DNA of 64,000 nucleotides, from assembly GCA_024449915.1 (NCBI GenBank), contig JAMZAV010000792.1, positions 1 through 64,000 on the forward strand, read 5' to 3'. Shown in pieces: positions 1 to 11,968 of the stretch. The notes beneath the pieces are model-generated. The model had not been told where the DNA came from. It did no database searches and was given only the letters and a program-made list of their open reading frames with translations. Source of the stretch: Sweltsa coloradensis (Eukaryota > Arthropoda > Insecta > Plecoptera > Chloroperlidae). Positions within the stretch are counted from its first letter, which is position 1, and every line of letters begins with the position of its first letter. Made by a program: the position numbers and the translations under genes.

Positions 1-3000
1 AATTTTTTTTTTTTTTTTTGTTTAAAAATTTCCCAACCTGAAAGTGAGTATCCTACACCTGAAAGTGAGTATCCTACACCGTAAAGTGAGTATCCTACAC
101 CTGAAAGTGAAATATCCTACACCTGAAAGTGATATCCTCACCTGAAAAGTAGAGATCACTACACCTGAAAGTAGTATCCTACACTGAAAGTGAGTGTATT
201 CCTACACGCGTGAAAGTGAGTATCCTAAGAATCAACCTAAAAGTGAGATCCTACACCTGAAAGTGAGTATCCACAAAACACCTGAAAAGTGAGTTCTCCT
301 ACCACCTTTAAAGTGAGGATTTTTTTGTCTTCTCTTATTTTTTCCCTACACACTGAAAAATAAAGTAAATCCTACAAGGACAAGGAGTATCCTACAGACG
401 TGACAGGAGTATCCTTACACATGAAAGTTGAGTATCCTACAACTGAAAGTGAGTAATCCTGTACCACCGCAAATGATTATCTATCACGATAGAAAGTGAA
501 GTATCATTACACACCGGGAGAAAAAGAGTATCCTACACGGAAAAAGTAAGTAAACTTACACCTGAAAGTGAGTCCCTACACGTGAAAGTGAGTAGCATTC
601 ACATGGAAAATGAGTATCCTGTACACTAAAGATTAACATCACTACACCTGAAGTGAGAAATCGCTACACTTGAAAATGAGTATCCTAACACGTGAAAAGT
701 GAGTTATCCTACCACGCTGAAAAGAGAGTATCCTCTGCTGAAAGTAAGTATCTAAACCTCCAAAAGTGATGACTCCAGTAAACGTGAAAGTGAGTATCCC
801 TACACCTGAATTAGAGTAATAATACACGTGAAGTGAGTATCCATACACCTGAAAGTGAAGCCTCCTACACTGAAAGTGAGTATCATACACAGCCTGAAGA
901 AGTGAGTATTAGTCTACACGTGAAAGTTAGGGAGTCATACACTGAAATGTGAGAATACTACACCAGAAAAATGAGAATTCATACACGGAATGTGAGTATC
1001 CATACACAAACTGAAAGCTGAGTATCCTTACACGTGAAAGTGAGATCCTACACCGGAAAGTGAGTATCCTACACCTGAAAGTGAGTAGCCTTACACTGAA
1101 GTGAGTATCTAACACCTTAAAGTGAGTAAGCCTCACGTGGATGGGAAAGGTGAGCTATCCTACAACCTCTTATTTTGGGAACAATAAAAAATTGAAATCT
1201 ACACCTTGAAGTGAGTATCCTAGCACCTAGAAGTGAGTAATTCTATACTAACACGTAAAAGTGAGTATCTAACCGTGAAAGGAGAAGTACTCCTACAAGT
1301 AAAAAGTGGACAGATATACACTACACCTAAAATGAGCAATCCTACACGTAAAAAAGTGGAGTATCACTACACCTGAATGTAGCATTCCTACCACACCTGA
1401 AAGTGAGTATCCTACACCTGAAAGTGAGATATCCTACAACCTGTGAATGTAATGCAATCCGCTACACGCTGAAAGTGAGTAGCCTATACCTAAAAAGTGA
1501 GTATTTCGCTACAAGTGAAAAGTGAGTATTTTAACACCTAAAATGTGAAGTATCCGATACACCTGAAACTGGTATCCTACACCTAAAAAGTTGAGTATCC
1601 ATACGAAGTGAAAGTGAGTGAAATCCTACACCCTGAAAGTGAGTATCCTACTCTGAAAGTAAGTATCCGATATAAACCTCAAAGTGAGTATCCACACGTT
1701 GAAGTTGAGTATCCTACACCTGATAAGTGAGTATCCTACACCGGAATAGGAGATATCCCTCACTGAAAGTGAGTATACCTACCACACCTATGAAAGTGAG
1801 TATCCTACAAGCGTGAGAAGTTAGATATCCTGACACCTGAGAAGTGAGGAACCTACACCAGCAAAATGAGAAAATCGCTACACGGAAAGTGAGTAATCAC
1901 CTACACCACTGAAAAGTGAGTATAATCCTACACGTGAGAAGCTGAGTATCCATACCCGAGAAAGGTACGTAACCGTAACCACGGAAAGTTGTAGATTCAA
2001 CACCGGGAAAAGACGATGAGTATCCTACACCTGAAAAGTGAGTATCCTACACAGAGAACAGTGAGTAATAACACTTACACATTGTCCTCACCGGGGAAAG
2101 TGGAAGTCTCTAACACGGAGAAAAGTGAGTATCCCAATTACACCTGAAAGTGAGTATATTCCATAACACCTGGAAGGGTAGTATCCGATACACACATAAA
2201 AGCTGGAGTATTCACTACACCGGAAAGGTAAATATGTATCTACACACCGGAAAAGTGAGTATCACTACACTGCCAATGAAATTGAGTATCCTACACCTGA
2301 GAACTGGTGAGTATCTCTAACACCTAGAAGATGTGAGTATGATCACCGAACACCTTAAAAGGTGGAGTACTATACAACAGATAAAGTGAGTAATCACTGC
2401 ACCCTGAAAGTGAATATCCTGACACACTTGAAGTGAGTATCCGCTTTCACTTGAAAGTTGAGTATCCTACACCTGAAAGCTGGTATCCACACGGAAAGTG
2501 AGTAATCACTTACACGCCTAAAAGAAGTGGAGTATATCACCCATACACACGGAAAGTGAGTAATCCTACACGGGAATAGTGAGTATTCCCTACACACACT
2601 AAAATATGAGCATCCTACACACGTGTAAAAGGAGTATTCCTACAACCTGAATGGTGTAGCATTCCTACACCTGAAAAGTGGAGATAACTACACCACTGTA
2701 AGTGAAGTATCCTACACGTTGAAAGTGAGATATTTACACTGAATGGGTGAGTACTGCCGTACACACACTAGCAAAGTAGAGTATATATCACCACTACACC
2801 CTCAAAAGTGAGTATCACTACACGATGAAGTGGAGTAGATCTACACCTAAAAGTGAGTATCGCTACACCGAAGAATGTGAGATATCCTACACTGAAAGTA
2901 AGTATTCTATACACCTGAAGTGAGTATCACTATACACCGGAAGTGGGTAATCCTTCACCGAAAAAGAAAGTGAGTTATCCTACGCACGCGGAAAAAGTGA

Positions 3001-3730
3001 GTATCCTACTCTGAAAAGGAGTGATCCCTACACCGGAAAGTGAGTATATCACATATAACACCGGAAAGTCAGTAATACCCAACACACACCTGAAAAAGTG
3101 AGTCATAACTAACGTGAAAGTGAGTACTACCTACAACGGAAAAGTAAGTATTCCTTTACACCACGGGAAGTGGAGTATCCTACACCTGAAAAGGGTAGTA
3201 TCCTGACACCGGGAAGTGAGTATGCCGAACCGGGAAGTGAGTATCTCCACCTCGAACCAGTGAGATATCCTACACACTGGAAAGTGAGTACTGTGAAACA
3301 ACCTGAAGTGAGTTATCCTACACCTATAAAGTGAGTATCCTACACGTGAAAGTGAGTATGCTACACCGAAAGTAAATGAATATCTACACCTTGAAAGTGA
3401 GTATCCTTTCACTTGAAGAAGTGAGGATCCTCTCACCTGAAAAGTGAGTAAATCTACACCACGGAAACGTGAGTATCCTACGCACCGGGAAGCCTGCCAG
3501 AAAGTGAAGTATACTTACACGTAAAGGAGCTGAGGATCAACACCTAAAAATGAGCTTCCTACACGTAAAAGTGAGTATCCTACACCTGAATGTGAGCATC
3601 CTACACCTGAAAGTGAGTATCCTACACCTGAAAGTGAGTATCCTACACCGGAAAGTGAGTACCCTACACCGGAAAGTGAGTATCCTACACCTGAAAGTGA
3701 GTATCCTACACCTGAAAAGTGAGTATCCTA
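1..3730. repeat. 21-bp minisatellite array, truncated at window start
   Basis: The whole stretch is built from a 21-bp unit that reads GTATCCTACACCTGAAAGTG plus A, roughly 175 units by length. Between 1 and about 3540 almost every unit carries small insertions, deletions or substitutions, whereas the last units (about 3555-3730) are nearly perfect. Because 21 is a multiple of three, clean units give open frames on both strands; the plus frame reads a heptapeptide, VSILHLK, over and over. I see no sign that this is translated. The array starts before base 1, so its true length is unknown. The indel-rich texture is what an unpolished long-read consensus over a tandem array would look like, but real unit divergence cannot be excluded. 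Confidence 0.93.
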
Positions 3731-3880
3731 GGTTTACTCAATCTCCGTGCGGAGTTTTGGGTATTCTTGAGCGTGCAAGTTTCGATTCATCTTGGCCAGT
3801 GCCGCGCACCTCTTGACATTCCAAAAATTATAATTCTTCCCGAAAAAACATTGTTGTTAAAATAGAACCTACACATTTAA
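3731..3880 (+). repeat. Left member of a diverged dispersed repeat pair
   Basis: Begins GGTTTACTCAATCTCCGTGC directly where the minisatellite ends. A second, diverged version lies at 4957-5110 and shares the opening (GGTTTACTCAATCT), the following CGGA/TTTGGG block and the later CATTGTTGTTAAAATA/CATTGTCGTTAAAATA block. The two copies bracket the Helitron-like element at 4202-4848, so they may be remnants of one larger repeat or two independent copies of a dispersed family. Confidence 0.6.
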
Positions 3881-4201
3881 GCCCATTTATCAATTAATTA
3901 TTTACCTACCTAAGGTCTCCCTAGCCTTTCATAGACTAAAGTGGTGCATTATTACCTTACAGTTGACGTGCACTTATACCAACTCAACAACTCAACTTAA
4001 AACCCTATTATCTATACCGATATAATTATCAAACTTAAATGCAAATGTTGCCGTGTACTCAACACATGACTCGCTCACTCGTCTAACAACGACTTTGGCG
4101 TTTCCCTAGTCGAGTTGGCTAAAGCGCACTTATAGCCGAAATGTGGGAGACGTGGGTTTAATGGTCGGGAAAGATTTTGTAATTTCTGGATTGTATTTTT
4201 T
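3881..4201. other. AT-rich spacer with one Helitron-like end motif
   Basis: No gene is visible. At 4098-4111 the string GGCGTTTCCCTAGT resembles the 3' end of the Helitron-like elements described at 4202-4848 and elsewhere, so a degraded end of the same family may be present here. Confidence 0.4.
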
Positions 4202-4848
4202 GGATGAGCGTAGCGAGCGTAGCGAGCGAAGCGAAGATTCCATTTCACTACACTGGAGAAAAAAATCCGGAATGTTTTTTTTTTTTTTTTCTTTTTTTTT
4301 TTTTTTTTGTATTTTTGTGTGTCTGTGAACACGATTCCGGCTAAACCAATACTCCAATTGCGATGAAATTTTATGGAGGTCTGTGAAATCTCTGAACGAA
4401 GAACTGCACGGAGGGAAAAATCGATCAAAAAATTATTTCTCATGAAAATCGCAATTTTACGATTTTTTTCGATTTTTAAAAAAATTCTTCGACTTATAAC
4501 ATCTACATGCTTTATCCGATTGTAACGATTTTTTCACAGAACCTTAATTTTATAAATTTATATATTCGTGTGAAATTTGAGCGCAATCAAAAAATTATTT
4601 CTCATGATAATCGCAATTTTACGATTTTTTTCAATTTTTAACATTTCTTCGACGAATAAAACCTACATGCTTTATCCGATTAAAATGATTTTTTCACAGA
4701 ACTTTAATTTTATGAATTAATATATTCGTGTGAAATTTGAGCGTAATCGAAAAATTATCTATTAAAAAAATCGCAATTTTACGCTTTTTTCGTTTAAAAA
4801 AAATTACGCTCATCCATCAACGCGGCGGGACTTAAGCGTTTTCCTAGT
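4202..4848 (+). mobile_element. Helitron-like non-autonomous element, copy 1
   Basis: Starts GGATGAGCGTAGCGAGCG and ends with CGCTCATCC, a short AACGC...GCGTT hairpin and CCTAGT. GGATGAGCG and CGCTCATCC are inverted to each other near the two ends. A hairpin followed by CTAG before a T fits the CTRR-T 3' end known for Helitrons; this assignment is inference. The interior carries about three tandem units of ~165 bp, each with ATCGCAATTTTACG and TACATGCTTTATCCGATT. It has no coding capacity; the apparent ORFs come from a T tract at 4266-4308. Related copies lie at 17844, 34287, 45054 and, as a fragment, 61365. Confidence 0.7.
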
Positions 4849-4956
4849 TTAAATTATTTAACATGTTTTGAAATGCATATAACGCAGTGTAGTCCATCAT
4901 CTGTGACAATACTACGGAAAACTTGGCCAGTAGGAAATACGTGAAAATATTGCAAG

Positions 4957-5110
4957 GTTTACTCAATCTACGAGCGGAATTTGGGGGTACCTTGACGTCC
5001 AACATTCGATTAACCTTGGACACGGCATTTCACAGCCAGGTAAATAACAAACAAAATATATTATTTCAAAATGAAAACCATTGTCGTTAAAATAATTCCC
5101 ATACATTTCA
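4957..5110 (+). repeat. Right member of the diverged dispersed repeat pair
   Basis: Begins GGTTTACTCAATCTACGAGC, matching the sequence at 3731, and keeps the downstream GTTAAAATA block. See the entry at 3731. Confidence 0.6.
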
Positions 5111-5560
5111 ACGAATTTTTCAGTTTTTTATTTCTTGCAGGTTTAAATCGTAACAGATTGTGCTCATTTTGTTAGCAGTTCTCAGTAACGTGGTCACTGA
5201 TGTCTGTTTAAAATTTCAGCTCGGTCTATTTGGCCGTTCGGCCGTATGAGCCTGGACAGACAGACATTTAACATTTAACAGAATTAATCACGACCAAGGA
5301 CCGATCGAGTAGCGTTGTAGACTACGTTCGCTGCGCTCACTCGTCTAAAAAAATATCGATCTTTGGTTGGTTATCGCTCACTCGTTGATTACGTCGGGAC
5401 GTACAGGGTTGACTTGGTCGCTTTGGTTTACTGTACTCCACAGAAAATTAGTTATGTGACTGAGTGGGTAGACTGTAATTAAAATACGGATTTATCGATT
5501 TATATTATTTTTCGTAGGCCTAACATGGCTAAAGAATACAGGTAGCCCACTTTACCCGAT
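5111..5560. other. Intergenic spacer with repeat fragments
   Basis: No gene is visible. CGTTCGCTGCGCTCACTCGTC at 5328-5346 resembles the inverted GC-rich edge of the Helitron-like family. The phrase ACTGAGTGGGTAG at 5460 also appears at 22862, so both may belong to a dispersed repeat that I cannot otherwise define. Confidence 0.4.
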
Positions 5561-5561
5561 C

Positions 5562-5562
<1 letters not shown>

Positions 5563-5618
<56 letters not shown>

Positions 5619-5619
5619 T
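5563..5619. repeat. (CT)n microsatellite running into (CA)n
   Basis: A run of CT dinucleotides with two CTTT interruptions, followed by about six CA dinucleotides. Confidence 0.97.
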
Positions 5620-5639
5620 AGAGAGTTGAGAGTATCTGT

Positions 5640-5881
5640 CTGTTAGAGTAAATTCCGGTTCCGGATGAGGGACCCCCGATGAAATGAGGAGTCCCGGGTC
5701 CCGCTAGTTTGACCCGAGTTTCATCATTCTGTTGGGTAATAACAGCAACCCCAGGGAATAATATCGCCCGGATATATCTGATACTCGGGAAGTGTGAAGA
5801 TTGGTTTGCGTCTAGGTCTTTCCAACCAGATCGCAGTCGTAAACAAACAACCATTCGATGAGCTGATTTCAAACCGTTCAA
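5640..5881 (-). other. GC-richer segment with an 87-codon minus-strand frame
   Basis: The minus strand stays open for about 87 codons and includes the stretch TQQNDETRVKLAGPGTPHF. GC content is clearly higher than in the flanks. I do not recognise a protein family. The composition and isolation fit a fragment of an old dispersed repeat better than a host exon. No splice sites or neighbouring exons are evident. Confidence 0.25.
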
Positions 5882-6245
5882 CGATACTTTTCATATAAAA
5901 TAAACGGTAAGTTTAATGTAATTCAAACGCCGTAAACAAGTTCCACAATTATTAATGCGCGATTATTAAGATCTACGGAGGGAAGATATTACTATACCGT
6001 TCTTCTAAGCGTTTCGTTCAAATTTATTATCTTAATATGATAGACGTAAAATATATAACTAAAAATAAATTATTTAAAACGGCTTTAAAGTGACAGATTA
6101 TATTTTATAATTATTTAGTTTGCAATTTAAAATTAATAAGACTACACAATCGTTATTTAACATTGGTATTGCAAATATACATTTCAGTAACTTTAAATAA
6201 ACCAAACGCTACGGTGTAGAACGTACATGCATCAGTTTTCTGCGC

Positions 6246-6393
6246 GTGTGGTTATGATAAAAACCGAACATGACCCTGATTGACATGCGTCTTGTTCTCA
6301 ACAAGGGTGAGAAGTATATTTGCCAACCCTGTTAGTCAGGGGGTGGGGCTAGACTCACCCAAACTTGATATACGAACACCCGGCACCTCCACC
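6246..6393 (-). mobile_element. GGTGGAGGTGCC short dispersed family, copy
   Basis: On the minus strand it starts GGTGGAGGTGCCGGGTGT and ends with AGGGTCATGTTCGGTTTTTA, the two hallmarks shared by the other copies. Compare 17651-17807 and 28731-28912. It is non-coding. The family looks like a short non-autonomous element of about 150-190 bp. Confidence 0.7.
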
Positions 6394-7700
6394 AACAATG
6401 ACTGTCCAATGATTTATGTAATAAATGGATTTTTTTAACAGGATACAAAATCGCGCCCTCCACAAACTAGCAAATTATTGATTAATTTATTAATTCCATT
6501 TAACTAATTTAATGATGAACAAGGCAATAACCTAATAAAATATTACTCTTTTACCTGAAATTTAAACTAATTATTCATTATTTTTTGTAAAAAAAAATAG
6601 CAATACATTTTTGGTCTAACGTTCTTGTGCTTTTTATAGGTATACTATCTTCAAATAGGCCATTTATAATCATGTACGTACATACATATACATACATGAA
6701 CATCATCCTGCGTTGTACAAAACTCTGTTCTACGGTTTGTAAGTTAATAGTTCGTGGGAATTCTCCTCAATGGGTAAAACTGTCAAAATAGTCCTCGACC
6801 GTGTAAGGGAATGAACGACCTTCTCTAGCCATGATTCCAGCAAACTGGAATCTCTTTGTAGATTATTTTAGTCTGTGATTTATTTAACTTTTACTGCGGA
6901 CGAAATTAAACTCTTCGTAGAATTTTTCCGTCGTTAAACTCAAACGAAGCGTGGATATGACGGATGCCGCCTTGTTTACCTTAGTTTTTCATTGATAGTG
7001 CAACAAGGCGGACTTTTATTTCTGCCATTGAGGCGCGGAAGCAAGGTCTGCGAATCTTCTGGCGGGGGTTCGACGAACCTTTTCATGGGCAGCCATTAAA
7101 CACGCACGTGACCAACAGTTAAACCGACGTTTAAATAATTAAATGCGTGTTTAGTCGACCCATCACTCGGTTACACTGCACTGATTTTCATTGGGGGACT
7201 TTCATTCAAGCGACTTTGACGCCGACGCCATCTATGTTGGAATAATGTCAACTAGCGAACAGTATTTCAAACGGAGAGAGCTGGTTGGTAACGATTCACC
7301 CGAGGATGATAGCAGCATCAACAAATCGAGTTCAAAACCATTACGAAAAATATATTTTCGAATAATTAAAATTATTTTTTAAACGAAGAAATCATGGTGA
7401 TTGTTATAAGAATTTTTTTTAAGTTTGCAAGTTGGGATACATAGTAGGAATGTAGTACAGTCTAGTCGGAAGAAGAGTCATGTAAATGATCATCAATAAT
7501 TATTGTTAGTGAGCTACTAACAAATCAAATCAAATTACGATTTCAGTCGTTTTAACGAAATCGAAAATTATAAAACCAATTATAACAATTTTTCCTGATA
7601 ATAATTCGCTTAAAACTGTACCAATTTCACTCAATACGTTTGAACAACTAACACAATATACACGGTGTACAAACTTCAATATTATTATACTTCACAACAT
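6394..7700. other. AT-rich intergenic DNA
   Basis: No supported gene. A 63-codon frame at 7191-7382 has no recognisable domain and is within chance expectation. Confidence 0.5.
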
Positions 7701-7790
7701 GATTTTTATTTTTTTATTTTTTTATTTAACGTTTATCCTATTCAGTTATAAAACTGATTTACAAAGGAGGACAACTAAATAAATCTAATT
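7700..7790 (+). repeat. Possible diverged dispersed repeat shared with 27885
   Basis: The phrase around CTGATTTACAAAGGAGGACA, preceded by a T-rich run and TTTATCCTATTCAGTTA, resembles 27890-27960 (TTTTATTCTATTCGATTA then CCGATTTACAAAG). The match is short and diverged, and the family is not identified. Confidence 0.35.
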
Positions 7791-7946
7791 ACATAAATGC
7801 AGACATAACAATGAACTACAGTTAAGTAAATATTTGAAATAGTAATATTACAACAACAATGCAAACACAACAATTTTGGTAACAAATAAAAAGGATATTA
7901 AATGCAATTAATTAATTAATCAAATATAAAAAAGTGGTGGAAAAAA

Positions 7947-8035
7947 AACGATGTAAAGATGATGAATTTGGAAGCAAGTAACATGAATAATTAATTGTTA
8001 ACGATGTAAAGATGATGAATTTGGAAGCAAACGTG
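7947..8035 (+). repeat. 53-bp partial tandem duplication
   Basis: AACGATGTAAAGATGATGAA followed by TTTGGAAGCAA occurs at 7947 and again at 8000, so a 53-bp step is duplicated once. Confidence 0.9.
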
Positions 8036-8936
8036 TTGTTAAACTTAAATCTTTCGCACACCCATTTCATGTGACTTGTTTCTTTTCTTCTACTATTTCA
8101 TTTACCCAAGATCCATGGTTATGACTTAAAATAGTGACGCACAACAACCTTGCCTTGCAACGCAGCACATAGTGTATCCTATGTTATCTGTGTTTGGGAA
8201 CAACTCACCTGAATTTACGACTTTCCCTCCCAACTTGGAAAAACATTCACAATGCCACTCGAAAGAAAATGACTTGTGGTGTGACTGTTTTCAGATTGGA
8301 TTCAGTCACGTTTTAAGTCGTCTCTCACTCTTACAAACATATATTTGCCTCTTCTCTATCTTTCAACATACGTAACGCCATCTTTCACACACAACTGTTC
8401 GCACGATGACATTATTTCCACGAGAAAGTGGAAATACGTTTTCTTGTCTACACTCGTCAAATTTATTGTGTAAAGAAAGATATGAAACTCTTCATGTGAG
8501 AGGCGCATGAATATGATTCTAAATCATATTCAAGGAGAGAATACTGTTTTTAAAAACATTTGAGTTGGTAACAAGAAAATATATTATTGTCATGTATGTA
8601 GCAATGAATTTAACATTTTCACTATTAAAATGTATTCTTATACAAAACCGTACACCAGAAGTTATATTAGTGAATTTAAATATAAAGAAATAACAATCAT
8701 AAATGTCAGATGAAGATAAAATTTTTTGTTATGCAAAGAAAGAATTCTAATTACTCCATTAATGAATTCTTTGTATATAACATTGTCTTCCTTAAATTCA
8801 GATTTAGTATGTTCTTCTATTATTGAAATGTTTTCCATTAGCCTAATTTAATATTTCATCATGTTTGTATACTATCATTTATATACTCATTTTATATATC
8901 ATTGCCTATTGTACTATGTATAAATCAAAAAGGTGT
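8036..8936. other. AT-rich intergenic DNA
   Basis: I see no gene, RNA or defined repeat here. The 67-codon frame at 8172-8375 has no recognisable features. Confidence 0.5.
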
Positions 8937-8937
8937 A

Positions 8938-9092
8938 AAATAATGCTATTCGAGACGATGAGTGGTGAAAGAAGAAGTTGAAGGACGATAAAAAAAAACC
9001 GTACCTTATGCGGGATTCGAACCCGCGTCCTAGTAGAGTCATACGCTTCGGACCATGCGCGCTAATCGCATGTGCCACCGCAGACGGCCAAT
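8938..9092 (-). mobile_element. tRNA-derived SINE, family S1, copy 1
   Basis: On the minus strand the head is tRNA-like: GGTGGCACATGCGATTAGCG (box A region) and GCGGGTTCGAATCCCGC (T arm, box B). A T-rich linker and a tail ending CACTCATCGTCTCGAATAGC follow. The same head and tail order is found at 22370-22515 and 51765-51905, which defines a SINE family rather than a free tRNA pseudogene. Box A and box B would form an internal RNA polymerase III promoter. Confidence 0.8.
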
Positions 9093-10150
9093 TTTTCCTA
9101 GGTTCTTCTCAATCATAAAGCCACGCCGATGCTGGTCGTATAAGACAACCAACCCTGACATACTCAAGACTCTATTCTTGCTCACTTCGAATATAATATG
9201 ATCGCTGAGGTAATATCTAGCGTTGCAAATCCAGATTACACGTCAAGTCACGTTACAAGTAAGTTACAACCCGGTCGAGCTATCTGCGGGGTCCCCTAGG
9301 AGCATCGTTCCCTGGCGTCTCCAGGATCAGGCATCCAGGAACAAGAGAGAACATCCTCCAGGATGTAAAGACGGTTGTTTGAGCTCGGGAATAATTTTTT
9401 ACGATGCCAAATGTCAAATTTTAAACTTCAGCTAATTTCTTTAACATTCTGAATCACTTTTCGACCTCCAATTTTCGTCCCATAATTTGAAGTTTTCGGA
9501 TGTTGTTTATAAAGGATAAGCGCAAGTTGCGATCATAGCACATTTTAACATTTTGAATAATTGTCTCCTATACAAGATTGGAAAATTACTTAAGATTATC
9601 TGTTTGGTGGTATATCTACTGTCCGTTTGTGTTAAAATTAAACACAATTTGGAAAATGTGCTCTGATCGCGCGATACACACATTCTTACTTAACATTTTG
9701 TTGCAAACCACAACCCGATAGGACACACGATAGATTTTCTAAGTGGTCTAGACTAAACCTCTGAATGTTGCGTCAAAGCCTGGTTTGCTCGAGCTCAGCC
9801 AACAGTCTTCATCCCTAAACCAACATAACTTGTACCTGTGAGAAGAAGTAATGCAAACCCATGCCTTTGAGTTGTCAGACAAATCCCTTATTTCATGTGG
9901 GAACAATAAATATGTTCGTGAATTGTGGATTTACCTCGCGTTATGAAAAATGAAAGTGGGGAGAATTCTTGTATTATTTTAGGTAGGACAGAATGTGTTA
10001 AACAAAGATGGTCAAAAAGTAAAACATTACTTAACAAATAATTTTTGTGGCAAGCCAAATCATGCCCTTCTTCAGGTGTCTAGCTATAGGTATGTTGCGT
10101 ATAGGACAATTTGGAAGGATGTCCGAGGGCTGTTGAAGAGGACTTAATCC
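9093..10150. other. Intergenic DNA without a recognised feature
   Basis: The 70-codon frame at 9223-9435 lies in a slightly GC-richer patch but shows no domain. Nothing else is supported. Confidence 0.45.
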
Positions 10151-10154
10151 CTTG

Positions 10155-10292
10155 CATTCGCATTAACGACTGAGGAAAACCTCGGAAAAAAACTTCAGTC
10201 AGGATTGCCGTCTCGACGGGATTTGAATCCGGGACCTCCCGAATCAGTGTCGCGCGCTAAGCGCTCGAGCCAACACTGTCGGTACTTTGCTG
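10155..10292 (-). mobile_element. tRNA-derived SINE-like copy, family S3
   Basis: On the minus strand, GTTGGCTCGAGCGCTTAGCG gives a box A-like D arm, and GGTCCCGGATTCAAATCCCG gives a T arm with box B. A tail follows with GAGGTTTTCCTCAGTCG. The head-plus-tail arrangement suggests a SINE. I found no second copy of this tail in the window. Confidence 0.6.
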
Positions 10293-11380
10293 ATAGGAGT
10301 TCAAAATACCGATCATCTATAATTTTACTTATGGTGATAAATTGCTGGTTTGGTAATGCAATAAATCTTCTACTTGTAGAAGTAGGTACCAACGTTTTAA
10401 AATCTTGCCAGTTTAAAGTGAAATATATTAAAATAAAGTACTAAATGATATAAATATGTTTGCAATTTGTGAGGTTGTAAAATATCATAACATATATGAA
10501 ATAAGTTTGATTTTCGCAAACGTAGTGGCCTAGTAACTTCTATGCTTGTTTTATGGATACTCTTCAGAAAACAGAATTTATAAATTTGATTGTAACCGCG
10601 GAACAGTCAGCGTTTAGTTAGTAATTTAAATTCAAGAACAAATAAAGTTTACAGTCAGCAATATAATTTTGAAGCATAAAATTCTGTAAGATCTGCAGTT
10701 TATCTGCTTCATAAATCTCTAAGTTAGCTCCATAAGAAATCAATCTGGTGTGTCCTCGATGATGATGCTAATAAAGAACACCCCCTTGGGCAATGAGGCA
10801 ATTTTTCCCCCGGCGAAGGCACACTTTGCGCGGACAAATAGCGTTTCGGTGAAAAATGGCGTCGATCAGTTATCCCTATCGCAGATTTGACGTTTACAGG
10901 CAGATTTTTGTGAAAAATTAGAGTTTTTATGGGTTTCATGTTACAATGTCACAGATTTTATACGGTTTGTGTTGCGTATAGTATTTCACAGCCATTACTT
11001 CCAACAGAATCCACTGTTGGAAGACGTCATCAACCTACATAATATACATTTCATGTTTGAATTTTATGCCCGTTGAAATTTGTCAAATTTTAGCTCCCAG
11101 TTTTTTGTACAAGTGGTGTCATTTCTTTTTAAAACGTATAACATATTAGTACAATTTACATTGCATTGAAGAAAATGGTTCAGTGAAAATTTGCAAATAT
11201 CAGAAACAGGTGGTTTCGTAACTAGTGATTCTGATATTCTTTCATAAGCCTAAAACCCATTCCCATCCAAACCTTAAAATAGTGGTGTGCGGGTACCCGT
11301 AATTTTTGGTCTCCAAATACTCGACCCAACAACAAAAAAAATGTACACGATTTCGGGTAACAAATAAAATATTTATTGGA
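10293..11380. other. AT-rich intergenic DNA
   Basis: No supported gene. The frame at 10724-10939 (minus) has no recognised domain. Confidence 0.45.
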
Positions 11381-11387
11381 AATGGTG

Positions 11388-11439
11388 GAGGTGCCGGTCC
11401 AGGATTTATATACTTTCTTGGTGGAGGTGCCGGTCCAGA
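11388..11439 (+). repeat. Short duplicated GGTGGAGGTGCCGGTCC motif
   Basis: GGTGGAGGTGCCGGTCCAG occurs twice about 38 bp apart (near 11384 and 11421). It shares its first 14 bases with the dispersed GGTGGAGGTGCC family but lacks the rest of that family's sequence, so it may be an independent or much reduced copy. Confidence 0.5.
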
Positions 11440-11892
11440 CAATTTTAATTTTTGCTTAAATTCTACAAAACGCCATTCAATTAGAAGTAAAGACAGAAAA
11501 TTAATTGGAAGAAAAACATAATGTTAGATTCTTCTCAATAAAATTCAATGTCTGTGTTTATATGCAGTATTAAGAGAATTAACTTTTCCCTACTTAACCC
11601 GACCCGACCCGACCCAACTGTCAGAACCTCTATCCGCACAGTAAATTCAATGGTGATAGTAATGTGGTGAAACCTGAGGGCTTATGCCATATTGTTGGAC
11701 GTTACTACTTACGGAAGCATGAAACCCACTTAATTTTTTTCATTTTTATGTTACTTATTTTACTTATTTTACATTGTATTGTTGCGTTATATTTGTATTG
11801 TTATGATTTGGTAAATTGCACTTGTGGGATATTTTGTCCTGTTGTTATGTGGTTACAAATAAATAAATACATACAAAACGATTAATAAAAGT

Positions 11893-11968
11893 AATAATAG
11901 TGGTTAAAGCGTCCGCCCGATACCCTGGTTCAATTACCGGTTGAGATCGGATTTTTAATTTCTGAATA
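11893..11968 (+). mobile_element. tRNA-derived SINE fragment, family S2
   Basis: AATAGTGGTTAAAGCGTCCG matches the D-arm region of the S2 copy at 19924-20016, and CCCTGGTTCAATTACCGG is a box B T arm. Then come ATCGGATTTTT and AATTTCTGAAT, the tail shared with the S2 copies at 19924 and 31626. The 5' end is missing. Confidence 0.65.

Noticed and set aside
1..3730. CRISPR array
   Set aside because: The 21-bp unit is repeated head to tail with no distinct spacers, and the context is eukaryotic.
642..3816. Several open frames of 67-101 codons in the minisatellite
   Set aside because: They follow from the 21-bp period and repeat one heptapeptide; indels break them constantly.
4075..4443. Overlapping frames with poly-Lys or poly-Phe
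   Set aside because: They cross a T/A homopolymer inside the Helitron-like element and have no domain.
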